The position numbers and the translations under genes were made by a program. 64,000 bases of DNA from Symbiodinium microadriaticum (taxonomy: Eukaryota; Sar; Dinophyceae; Suessiales; Symbiodiniaceae): NCBI GenBank assembly GCA_001939145.1, contig LSRX01000055.1:280349-344348 (forward strand). The letters run 5' to 3'. The notes beneath the pieces are model-generated. The model was given only the letters and a program-made list of their open reading frames with translations. It was not told the DNA's origin and did no database searches. Below, one piece after another: positions 45,001 to 48,064 of this stretch. The first letter of the stretch is position 1. Every line of letters begins with the position of its first letter.

Positions 45001-45677
45001 GTATCCTATGTATAGGACCTCGAGATGCCGGTGGAGCAGCCACATCCCCTATGGATGGCCAACTCATCCACCACCATCGTCATCAGCAGCACCAGCATCA
45101 GCATCTGTATCAGCATCAGCATGTGTGTTTATGTGTATACGGCATCATCATCTCCTTCCTCTATACATTCTTGAGTAGATGAGTTAAAAGCTTCTCCACG
45201 CTCAACAATCGTCACACTGGATATGTTAAGTGTGCTCCTTGCACCAAACCATGCCAGCTCCCGACATCCACAAAACTCTGTGTGACACCCTGTGTCACAA
45301 GCCCTCAGTCGAAAACTGGAGTCCCTAACTTTGCTTGTCATGGCGAACGAGCCTCTCCTTGCTTGCCAGTCTTGGAGCATGTGGTTGGCCTGGCGGTCCT
45401 CATCGCAGCTTTGTCCTTCAGTGCTTAGTGCTGTCTGACTTCTGTAGATTCGTTTGCACGAAGCTTTGGATCGTTGGCATCACATGCAGGGGTATGTCTC
45501 CAGACCAGAGCCAAAGCACTTGTGCGACATGTAGAATATGAGTTTGTTCTCACGATCCGTGCCCTGTGCTTCAGATCCGACGATACACAAAAGTCTGATC
45601 CCTAAAATAATTCCTGCTGCTCATCTACCGGGTGCACTCAGGTGATGGCGGCCATCCCTCGCGAACCGGTGCCGGGG
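1208..45677 (+). CDS. Anoctamin/TMEM16-family membrane protein, split gene (core domain, 5' end outside or unresolved)
   Basis: Anoctamins are multi-pass membrane proteins acting as calcium-activated lipid scramblases or ion channels. The exon chain, each junction phase-compatible, is 1208-1263, 1672-1763, 3927-4002, 5965-6030, 6714-6781 (or 6787), 7572-7610, 8186-8246, 8849-8906, 39254-39362, 39984-40005, 40253-40304, 41285-41318, 41832-41952, 42760-42841, 42964-43002, 44434-44460, 45370-45407 and 45642-45677, about 359 codons. Family landmarks appear in the right order: LTELENHE, SLIAKR then FVFEAFDCYIALFYVGF, QQDIRKLRNELICLYG, DFLEM then VIEFGYVTLFASAFPLA, NLIEMKSDMFK, RRPMPHRASNIGIW, LEHVVGLAVLIA and AAIPREP. 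The acidic residues of DFLEM and of IEMKSD sit where TMEM16A has its helix 7 and helix 8 calcium ligands, so calcium gating is inferred. The start codon and N-terminal region were not found. The gene is interrupted at 8907-39253 by an intron that contains another gene. The family call is very secure; single edges are less so. Confidence 0.92.
1672..1763 (+). CDS. Anoctamin exon with the W-x-x-D-x-x-RP-x-F segment
   Basis: The translation contains FFDGWCIDDIRPTFR, resembling the W...E..RP.F.G motif that precedes the third membrane helix in anoctamins. The acceptor is TTTCAG|G and the donor is AG|GC. Phase 2 at its end joins the next exon as arginine. Confidence 0.6.
3927..4002 (+). CDS. Anoctamin exon, membrane helix plus LNLQGY
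   Basis: The translation VAFCVMMICSLNLQGY is a hydrophobic helix followed by an N-L-x-G-Y segment seen in protist anoctamins, then MDAPATSFEK. The acceptor is TTGAG|G and the donor AAG|GT. The opposite strand is also open here (FKEQIITQKATLK), but it does not fit the neighbouring exons. Confidence 0.7.
5813..5912. repeat. C-strand telomere-like array
   Basis: CCCTAAA units broken by a repeated ATTAAATCTTA spacer, giving a higher-order unit of about 32 bp. Confidence 0.8.
5965..6030 (+). CDS. Anoctamin exon, helix EYFGIMSMGPVVLHVTA
   Basis: Acceptor CCCAG|GAG; the donor TGG|GTTTAGGG runs straight into G-strand telomere-like repeat. The 22-codon hydrophobic segment matches the helix preceding the conserved LT-x-x-ENH motif. 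It is in phase 0 at both ends. Confidence 0.75.
6049..6152. repeat. Head-to-head telomere-like array
   Basis: About nine CCCTAAA units run up to a short junction (ATACCGTA) and invert to TTTAGGG units. Confidence 0.85.
6714..6787 (+). CDS. Anoctamin exon with LTELENHE motif
   Basis: The translation MNKFYRSVAQWLTELENHE matches the diagnostic vA..LTd.ENHrT block of the family. Two GC donors are possible in the same phase, ending at 6781 or 6787. The first gives the more usual spacing to the SLIAKR exon. Confidence 0.88.
7572..7610 (+). CDS. Anoctamin exon LVAAHQSSLIAKR
   Basis: This 39-nt exon supplies the SLI.KR residues that precede the FVFEAF helix. The junction AG|GC ... CAG|G restores the arginine codon exactly. 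A longer in-frame open stretch (7210-7635) surrounds it but is not conserved. Confidence 0.82.
7848..7943. mobile_element. Hairpin element, family 4
   Basis: CTCTAAATTAGTCCCCTT ... AAAGGGACCCCACCATAGAGAACTACCCC. Shares the inner AACATAGTACG with the copy at 63837. A truncated relative lies at 42436-42528. Confidence 0.75.
8025..8164. repeat. C-strand telomere-like array before an anoctamin exon
   Basis: Degenerate CCCTAAA/CCCCTAAA units ending about 20 nt before the acceptor at 8185. Confidence 0.85.
8186..8246 (+). CDS. Anoctamin exon, FVFEAFDCYIALFYVGF helix
   Basis: This exon is strongly diagnostic, corresponding to F.F.N.Y.SLFYIAF in animal anoctamins. The acceptor is GGCCAG|G. The donor is CAG|GA, and GACATC recurs at the start of the next exon, giving FVQQ-DIRKLR. 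Confidence 0.92.
8849..8906 (+). CDS. Anoctamin exon DIRKLRNELICLYGVDSIR
   Basis: It matches the Q-D-x-x-x-LR-x-x-L block that follows the FYIAF helix in ANO10/ANO8-like proteins. Acceptor GCACAG|GAC. The donor is either A|GA (ending at 8906, phase 1, matching the exon at 39254 and recreating an Arg codon) or AGA|GC two bases later. Confidence 0.9.
10404..10570. repeat. C-strand telomere-like array
   Basis: CCCCTAAA and CCCTAAG variants. A second array at 10683-10757 is followed by an inverted G-strand array at 10856-10985. Confidence 0.8.
11476..11613. repeat. C-strand telomere-like array with internal duplication
   Basis: A segment of about 48 bp (CCCCAAAACCCCTAAA...TTTAAGC) is present twice. 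Confidence 0.75.
14188..14272. repeat. About 27-bp tandem repeat, GGGTCAAA...CTATTTAAG
   Basis: About three diverged copies of (a)gg(g)tcaaa-caa-ac-atttaaggg, just before the A-rich block. Confidence 0.7.
14272..14800. repeat. A-rich strand-asymmetric block
   Basis: The plus strand is dominated by A with G/C interspersed and has very little T. Diverged copies of AGACAGCRATKCAGCGCAGAGA occur near 14475, 14650 and 14760. Minus-strand open frames are Leu/Phe/Ser/Val-rich only because of this composition, so no gene is called. Confidence 0.7.
15008..15190. repeat. TA and CATA microsatellites
   Basis: Alternating (TA)n and (CATA)n tracts. Confidence 0.9.
16099..16155 (+). CDS. Candidate first EEP exon (ATG at 16120)
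   Basis: AATCGCAG|G may be the spliced-leader acceptor: 21 nt downstream an ATG opens MEADAADCAEPR with G/C-rich codons, ending at a GC donor. Assignment to this gene is by order and phase only. Confidence 0.4.
16099..38376 (+). CDS. Endonuclease/exonuclease/phosphatase (EEP) fold protein, nested in the anoctamin intron
   Basis: EEP enzymes cleave phosphoester bonds in nucleic acids, lipids or inositol phosphates. Phase-compatible exons are 20001-20038, 22344-22393, 23713-23760, 25676-25715, 26564-26635, 27383-27435, 28485-28549, 30618-30678, 34096-34158, 35321-35399, 36216-36257 and 38315-38376 (TGA stop). Probable 5' exons are 16099-16155 (ATG at 16120), 16663-16724 and perhaps one at 17598-17706. 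Landmarks are LRIMSWNVYFGNGK (first strand with the metal-site Asn), VWGLHPVQRGNN (His strand), IFLGDFNTADW (GDxN), and WADHSPVFAEIEL (terminal D-H). Those 12 exons give 224 codons. The usual catalytic Glu of the Q-E motif was not found, so one exon may be missing or the protein inactive. Substrate cannot be told. All exons lie between anoctamin exons at 8906 and 39254. Confidence 0.83.
16543..16660. mobile_element. Hairpin element with GACCCCCAGAAGGATCTAGAAAAT ends
   Basis: CCCCCAGAAGGATCTAGAAA opposite TTTTCTAGATCCTTCCGGGG; abuts the candidate exon at 16663. Confidence 0.8.
16663..16724 (+). CDS. Candidate EEP exon EDNEDPNWPRRNRGILAFSP
   Basis: GGTCAG|GAA acceptor and CATG|GC donor. It starts immediately after a hairpin element (16543-16660) and ends 8 nt before another (16732-16840), so the exon is tightly sandwiched by mobile DNA. 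Confidence 0.42.
16732..16840. mobile_element. Hairpin element, family 1 (GTCTCCATTGTAGTTCC)
   Basis: Terminal inverted repeats GTCTCCATTGTAGTTC and its complement GAACTACAATGGAGAC, about 109 bp, with a telomere-like core. No coding capacity, so non-autonomous (MITE-like). Confidence 0.8.
17598..17706 (+). CDS. Candidate EEP exon, frame unresolved
   Basis: About 110 nt with a GT donor (ATT|GTAAGA) and all three forward frames open. The most protein-like reading is CCPGFQKCGPYQFRWGALAS. Phase to the neighbouring exons favours a different frame, so the product is uncertain. Confidence 0.35.
18001..18104. repeat. C-strand telomere-like array
   Basis: Units CCCTAAA, CCCGAAA and CCCGGAA alternate. 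It is followed at 18190-18345 by G-strand repeats in which a segment of about 45 bp (GTCTAGGGTGTTGGGTTTA) is duplicated. Confidence 0.8.
18568..18747. mobile_element. Hairpin element, family 3
   Basis: CTAATGGTCCATGTGCCCA opposite GGGCACATGGACCCTTAG. A telomere-like insertion enlarges the interior. Confidence 0.75.
19881..19981. mobile_element. Hairpin element, family 4
   Basis: CTCTAAATTAGGGTCCC ... GATTTAGAGAACTACCC, ending about 20 nt before the EEP exon at 20001. Confidence 0.78.
20001..20038 (+). CDS. EEP exon PLVEDLDGEMKA
   Basis: Classical TGGCTTTCAG acceptor and G|GTAAGA donor. Phase 1 at its end joins the exon at 22344 as glycine. Confidence 0.6.
21055..21425. repeat. CAC / CAT trinucleotide array
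   Basis: (CAC)n then imperfect (CAT)n. A segment of about 70 bp containing AAGATGATCACCATCATCAA occurs twice. The long histidine/isoleucine/methionine frames it creates are not treated as genes. Confidence 0.9.
22344..22393 (+). CDS. EEP exon GSSGETPTKLRIMSWN
   Basis: This is the first beta strand of the EEP fold (l.i.SWN.), whose Asn binds the catalytic metal. Acceptor TCTTTCAG|GT; donor AAC|GTCGCG. Joining it to the next exon gives LRIMSWNVYFGNGK. Confidence 0.82.
23713..23760 (+). CDS. EEP exon VYFGNGKIDAMGNMLK
   Basis: Acceptor TTAAAG|GTG. The GA donor AAG|GA is chosen by phase with the exon at 25676; the frame stays open to a TAG at 23779-23781. Confidence 0.68.
24901..24992. mobile_element. 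Hairpin element, family 7
   Basis: CGTGGCTGAGTAGG...GGGACTTATATAATCCTACC, the reverse complement of the element at 30215. Confidence 0.75.
25676..25715 (+). CDS. EEP exon ETNNRLERIADEA
   Basis: A helix-like exon with CTGCCAG|GAG acceptor and GCAG|GC donor. It is preceded in frame by Cys-Gln, so an unspliced reading gives CQETNN, reminiscent of the catalytic Q-E motif. Confidence 0.55.
26564..26635 (+). CDS. EEP exon MVSANTWRQPHDWCGYNFHK
   Basis: Acceptor GGCAG|GC. The GA donor TGGA|GA keeps phase with the exon at 27383; a GT donor two bases on (26637) is the alternative. Confidence 0.6.
27383..27435 (+). CDS. EEP exon HASSVEVEVPGSRGVCG
   Basis: Acceptor GATTCAG|GT and GC donor GGT|GC. Joined to the next exon it reads SRGVCGAKFCVWGLHP, the strand leading to the conserved histidine. 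Confidence 0.65.
28485..28549 (+). CDS. EEP exon AKFCVWGLHPVQRGNNVKW
   Basis: The conserved H strand of EEP enzymes, followed by an Arg-containing helix. Acceptor CCCAAG|GCG. The GC donor AAAGA|GC is chosen by phase; a GT donor at 28535-28536 (phase 2, inside VKW) and one at 28560 are alternatives. Confidence 0.75.
28914..29025. mobile_element. Hairpin element, family 10
   Basis: CCCGGAGACTCCAACTATTT ... GGATAATGGAGTCTCTGGG with the inner core GAATTAAGGAAAATACCTTAA. Confidence 0.82.
30215..30308. mobile_element. Hairpin element, family 7
   Basis: CGGCTGAGTA...CAAAAGGTTTAACC opposite GGTTAAAGG...TACTCAGCCACG. An inverted-orientation relative sits at 24901-24992, sharing the core CCTACCATAATTAAAAATGG. 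Confidence 0.78.
30618..30678 (+). CDS. EEP exon with GDFNTADW motif
   Basis: IFLGDFNTADWRGAKGHLEY contains the catalytic G-D-x-N of the superfamily. Acceptor TTGGCAG|G; donor TAC|GTGACT, in phase with the exon at 34096. Confidence 0.9.
30905..31115. repeat. CATA / TA microsatellite region
   Basis: CAGACAGACATACATGCATA, (TA)n and (GT)n tracts. Confidence 0.85.
31262..31848. repeat. Large ATAC tetranucleotide microsatellite
   Basis: Almost 600 nt of ATAC/ATGT-type repeats with a CTAC sub-array near 31700. Both strands give long Tyr/Ile/His/Thr frames of no coding value. It lies in the EEP intron between 30678 and 34096. Confidence 0.95.
33513..33604. mobile_element. Hairpin element, family 5
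   Basis: CCAAAAGCCTTATATAATATGGTCTTTGGGCCCAAAAGCC ... ATGAGTCC; reverse orientation to the copy at 41350. Confidence 0.72.
34096..34158 (+). CDS. EEP exon NWSKIVGDGTCWPAFPPHNK
   Basis: It resembles the G-x-x-T-(W/F)-P block between the GDxN and DH motifs. Acceptor CCGTCAG|GTG; GC donor AAG|GC. It lies about 290 nt upstream of the 24-bp satellite array. Confidence 0.8.
34451..35216. repeat. 24-bp telomere-derived satellite, about 32 copies
   Basis: The unit is three CCTAAAC heptamers plus TTT. Copies are almost identical over about 765 nt, in contrast to the degenerate telomere-like repeats elsewhere. It is located inside the EEP intron 34159-35320. Confidence 0.95.
35321..35399 (+). CDS. 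EEP exon with terminal DH motif
   Basis: VSPGCGWADHSPVFAEIEL carries the S/A-D-H-x-P-V signature that closes the EEP active site, then a lysine-rich tail PDKKQKG. Acceptor TGGGAG|GTC; the donor G|GTTTTAGGG runs directly into telomere-like repeat. Confidence 0.88.
35436..35526. mobile_element. Hairpin element, family 5
   Basis: CAAAGCCCTAAATAGTATGG then TCTTTGGGCCCAAAAGCC ... ATGAGTCC; begins 37 nt after the EEP DH exon. Confidence 0.72.
35880..36035. repeat. Degenerate TAATGT / GTAATG repeat
   Basis: Repeated GTAATGTACTGTG, GTGATGTATTG and GTCATGTAATG words with no fixed period. Confidence 0.6.
36216..36257 (+). CDS. EEP C-terminal exon LAMQATVLQFLAA
   Basis: ACTCCAG|GT acceptor and GCAG|GC donor. 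The phase fits both neighbours. Confidence 0.55.
38315..38376 (+). CDS. Last EEP exon, TPHLQDAHGAQKGLSKSFS and stop
   Basis: GGTACAG|GC acceptor, G/C-ending codons, TGA at 38374-38376. The gene therefore ends about 880 nt before the anoctamin resumes at 39254. Confidence 0.6.
38951..39040. mobile_element. Hairpin element, family 9 (GTTGATGATATTAATCCTGCA)
   Basis: GTTGATGATATTAATCCTGC opposite GCAGGAATTATGTCATCAAC. A second copy is at 57692-57794. Confidence 0.8.
39254..39362 (+). CDS. Anoctamin exon, acidic linker before helix 7
   Basis: The translation includes ARQEQAHFLEALEVL and DQPEYEQLPATI, an acidic linker typical just before the YD.F.DYLEM helix. Acceptor CCCTAACTAG|G lies directly after four telomere-like units. 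Donor TG|GT joins the next exon as tryptophan. Confidence 0.85.
39984..40005 (+). CDS. 22-nt microexon FDDFLEM of anoctamin
   Basis: The whole exon encodes FDDFLEM, the start of helix 7. D and E align with the calcium ligands E702/E705 of mouse TMEM16A. It is bounded by CTCAG|G and ATG|GTATG, and its phases fit both neighbours. Confidence 0.88.
40253..40304 (+). CDS. Anoctamin exon VIEFGYVTLFASAFPLA
   Basis: This is the most conserved anoctamin signature (QFGYVTLF.aaFPLAP). Acceptor GGACAG|GTC; donor GCCG|GTGTC. Confidence 0.95.
41180..41262. mobile_element. Hairpin element, family 4 (CTCTAAATTAGGGTCCC)
   Basis: TCTAAATTAGGGTCCC ... GGGCCCTAATTTAGAGAAC in the anoctamin intron, ending 22 nt before exon 41285. 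Confidence 0.82.
41285..41318 (+). CDS. Anoctamin exon NLIEMKSDMFK
   Basis: It matches N.iEir.Da.K of helix 8. E and D are four residues apart, as in the calcium-binding E734/D738 of TMEM16A. Acceptor GCCCAG|GC. The donor is AA|GC (phase 2), or CTG|GT ending at 41328. Confidence 0.9.
41350..41419. mobile_element. Hairpin element, family 5 (GGCTTTTGGGCCCAAAAG)
   Basis: GACTCATATTCTAAGGCTTTGGGCCCAAAGACCATA. Related copies are at 26951-27037, 33513-33604, 35436-35526 and 55409-55474, in both orientations. Confidence 0.72.
41443..41569. mobile_element. Long hairpin element, family 6
   Basis: GGAGGGTCGGGGGACTT opposite AAGTCCCCCGACCCTCC (17 bp, perfect), with a second inner pair ACTTATAAGTACC / GGTACTTATAAGT. 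Confidence 0.88.
41832..41952 (+). CDS. Anoctamin exon with RRPMPHRASNIGIW
   Basis: It contains the family's RRP.p.Ra..IG.W motif, then the helix TLLHVIVAFSVATNA. Acceptor GAGAAG|G (or GAAG|C at 41845); donor CAA|GTAAAC. Confidence 0.93.
42760..42841 (+). CDS. Anoctamin exon VMIFTMSEQFASWAPGLYRE
   Basis: It follows the previous exon in phase 0 and matches the N..li.FTS.....w...L block of the penultimate membrane region. Acceptor TCCAAG|GTC; donor CATG|GTGG. Confidence 0.85.
42964..43002 (+). CDS. Candidate short anoctamin exon
   Basis: A 39-nt stretch bounded by CCGAG|GG and GAAG|GTAGAT reads VPRRKCVLDSGE. Its phases fit both flanking exons. Sequence similarity is not distinctive; a second acceptor 8 nt downstream would give another frame. 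Confidence 0.4.
43818..43924. mobile_element. Hairpin element, family 3
   Basis: GAGGGTCAATGTGCCCATGC opposite GGCACATGGGCTTTTAG. Single-arm relatives occur at 29115-29180 and 31190-31240. Confidence 0.7.
44434..44460 (+). CDS. 27-nt microexon RYVIFFAT of anoctamin
   Basis: CTCAG|GA acceptor and ACAG|GC donor. When joined to the next exon it reads RYVIFFATVLEHVVGL, matching the FA.v.EH.v helix near the anoctamin C terminus. Two longer open frames cross the same place but do not keep phase. Confidence 0.6.
45070..45125. repeat. CAGCAT hexamer run
   Basis: Imperfect CATCAGCA units. Confidence 0.8.
45370..45407 (+). CDS. Anoctamin exon LEHVVGLAVLIA
   Basis: This is the conserved glutamate-histidine of the last membrane helix. 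The acceptor CCAG|T is one of few here not followed by G. The GC donor GCA|GCTTTG leads in phase to VMAAIPREP. Confidence 0.75.
45642..45677 (+). CDS. Anoctamin exon VMAAIPREPVPG
   Basis: It matches the IP..P..V motif ending the anoctamin membrane domain. Acceptor CACTCAG|GTG; donor GGG|GTCAAA. The next intron begins with G-strand telomere-like repeats. Confidence 0.78.
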
Positions 45678-45712
45678 GTCAAAACAAAGGGTTCGGTTTA
45701 GGGTTTACAGCA

Positions 45713-45822
45713 GGGGCCTAAATAATTACCCATAGTTTTGTGGGGTTTCCTTATTGGAGTTATAGTAAAGTAATGTAAAGTATATACCCCAAACCCTACT
45801 CCTGAGAATCAAGGCCCCTACA
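45713..45822. mobile_element. Hairpin element, family 8 (AGGGGCCTxAATAATTACC)
   Basis: Starts AGGGGCCTAAATAATTACC and ends TACCCCAAACCCTACTCC...AAGGCCCCT. Relatives: 22930-23033, 26690-26783, 29727-29819, and 57915-57968 (one arm). Confidence 0.65.
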
Positions 45823-45886
45823 TTATGGTGTTTCGGCTAGTGCCTGGCGAAGACTTTGGGACTGAAGGGCAGGAGCATAGATGACC

Positions 45887-46056
45887 GGTTTAGGGTTTAG
45901 GGGTTTAGGGTTTAGGGTTTAGGGTTTAGGGGTTTAGGGTTTAGGGGTTTAGGGTTTTAGGGTTTAGGGTCCAAGCCCTACATCCTAAACTCTAGGGCCC
46001 TCTGTTCTTGAGCCCTTAACCCTAAACCCTAAACCCCAAAACCCTAAACCATAGGT
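45887..46056. repeat. Telomere-like array with inversion
   Basis: G-strand TTTAGGG units to 45970, then C-strand CCCTAAA units from 46010. Confidence 0.85.
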
Positions 46057-46300
46057 CCCGGGAGAGTCCCGGCCCTTTGTTTTCTGCTTCTGCCGGCGAT
46101 CTTGCACGGGAAAATCATAGGACTCGCCGGAAGAATTTGTTTTAGGTATGTCTCAGAACTGAGGGCGCCGGGCCACCCAAACTGGAAACCCAGGAATGCC
46201 ATAGGCTTTAGGGTTCAGGGTTTAGGGTTTAGGGTTTAGGGTTCAGGGTCAAGATGAACCCCTGAATATGTCACAGACCGATGTGCAGTCGATATGAATG

Positions 46301-46503
46301 ATACAGGAACCTGGTTAAGAAACTTTGGGTCGTTATGAGGGCTTTGTATGGAGTATACCTACACTCTCCATTGTAGTTCCTTTTATTGGTTTAACCCAGT
46401 TTATACTTAGGACCCAAGAGGGAAACCCCAAAAGGAACTAGAATGGAGACTATAGGTAATAGTTTGGGGTTACAGGACCAGGGTTTCATAAATAGCTTCC
46501 TAA
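46301..46503. mobile_element. Hairpin element, family 2, interrupted by family 1
   Basis: Outer arms CAGGAACCTGGTTAAGAAAC and GGGTTTCATAAATAGCTTCC resemble the family 2 ends; the 87-bp family 1 copy separates them. Confidence 0.65.
46364..46450. mobile_element. Hairpin element, family 1, nested in family 2
   Basis: CTCTCCATTGTAGTTCC ... GGAACTAGAATGGAGAC, inserted inside a family 2 element (46301-46503). Confidence 0.8.
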
Positions 46504-46788
46504 ATTAGAAAGCTTTGGGGAGCGATGAATGCTTCGAGGCTGGATCTATGGTATAGCAAGCTAGTCCTTTTCATCTGATGGACTCATGGTTATGGTTTCT
46601 GGTTGCGAGTGCTTGCTCAACGCGGGCAGGGAAACCTAAACTTAAACAGACTCACAGAGAGTTCTAAACCCCCCCCCCCTAAAACCCTAAACCAGACTCA
46701 TAGAGAGTTGGAGCTTTGCACAGGCCAGATTTCCATCCTGCATCGTGCACTGACGCTGGTTTGGAGGTGGCAGGTTTGAGTCTGAGTA

Positions 46789-46894
46789 ATATAGGAACCT
46801 GCTTCAGAAACCCTTGATCTTTCCAAGGGTTCTTGATATGAACCCTACTTTTTGAGGCTATGGGGCCAGGGTTTCTTAACCAGGTTCCGACATT
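46789..46894. mobile_element. Hairpin element, family 2 (AGGAACCTG...GAAACC)
   Basis: ATAGGAACCTGCTTCAGAAACC opposite GGTTTCTTAACCAGGTTCC (first 20 aligned bases complementary with two mismatches). Confidence 0.8.
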
Positions 46895-48038
46895 CGCACC
46901 GAAGGTGAGGGCATCCGAAATGCAAGATAGACAGTTAGGATTCAGGGGTTACCTTAACCCCAAAGAACCTACCCTTTTGAAGGACTTATACAAAGAAGTT
47001 ATACATAAGGAACCTAAACCCTAAACCCTAAACCGATNGGTTTAGGGTTTTGGGTTTAGGGTTTCAGGGTTTAAGTTGGACTCTACGAACTGAACAGACA
47101 GTTGTTGGTTTAGGGCTTCGGGTTTAGGGTGTCAGGGTTTAAGTTGGACGATTTCTTGCACCACCTGCATAGGCGACACTTCTTGCACTTGGCCGTACAG
47201 AACCTTCAATCCCTTGTGTTTAGTTTTTCATGGCCGGACCTGTTGCCTGCGAGGCGGTGCAAGGGTTTGGTCGTTTGGGTCGAAGGCTTCCAAAGCCCAT
47301 GTTTAGCATGGGGGCACCGGGTCTTGAACCCTACGCCCTAAACCCTAAACTGACTTGATGCACTACTCAAAAGAGGTGTTAGATTTCGTCCGCCCACAGA
47401 ACCCTAGGCCATGAACGTGTGAATCCCTGCACTGTAGACCCTACAGACTTAGGGTTTTAAGGGGTGGGTAAGGCGCGGATGGATGGGTTTAGGATACTTC
47501 GAGTTAGGAGAACGTCATGTCCTAAACCTTTGACGATTTATGGTGGCTTCCGGTTCTCTTCTTCTGTAGACTTTGAGATTGACAGTCTTGGGGAGTTTAG
47601 GGTTTAGGGCATAGGGTTTAGGGTTCAGAGTCTTGAGGGTGTTGAGTCTTTTCAGGGTGTTTGGTGGTTCGCGGGGCTTTCGTACAGCCTTGAACAACTC
47701 TTTGCTGCCGCTGCAGTCGAACACCCTCTGTCATATCCTACAGGAGCCCTGTCGAGCGGCTTTTTGCGTCATGGCCACCATCAGATCAATAGAGGGTTTT
47801 CCGACGGGAGTATCCAGCTATCCACCAAAGAGGTGGCTAAGCTCCGATGGCCAGTTCCCGAGCTGCGATCACAAGGAACCCTTGAAGGAAGCATCGTTCC
47901 AGGGAAGAAATGGGGTTCAAAGTACGAAGTGTGCCGCCATTGCCGTCCTCTTAACCCTAACTCCTAAACTCCGAACCCCTAAAACCCCAAGTTCAACAGG
48001 GCCCTAAACCCCTGAACCCCAAAACCCCTTCTCTGGAG

Positions 48039-48064
48039 GAAGCTGCCTTTGGATGGCTGAACGA
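48039..48064 (+). CDS. Candidate tail exon EAAFGWLN
   Basis: Acceptor CTGGAG|GAA; GC donor AACGA|GC. Read without splicing, the frame stops at TGA 48090-48092, so this could instead be a terminal exon of the anoctamin. Confidence 0.4.

Noticed and set aside
44841..45067. Minus-strand frame ELAQLERIAEAGIHCESH
   Set aside because: Looks like a helix but has no supporting exons on that strand.
47741..47967. Open frame of about 75 codons reading KEVAKLRWPVPELRSQG
   Set aside because: Protein-like, but codons are not G/C-ending like the confirmed exons, no good donor is present, and phase to neighbours fails. Left out, though it could be a gene relic.
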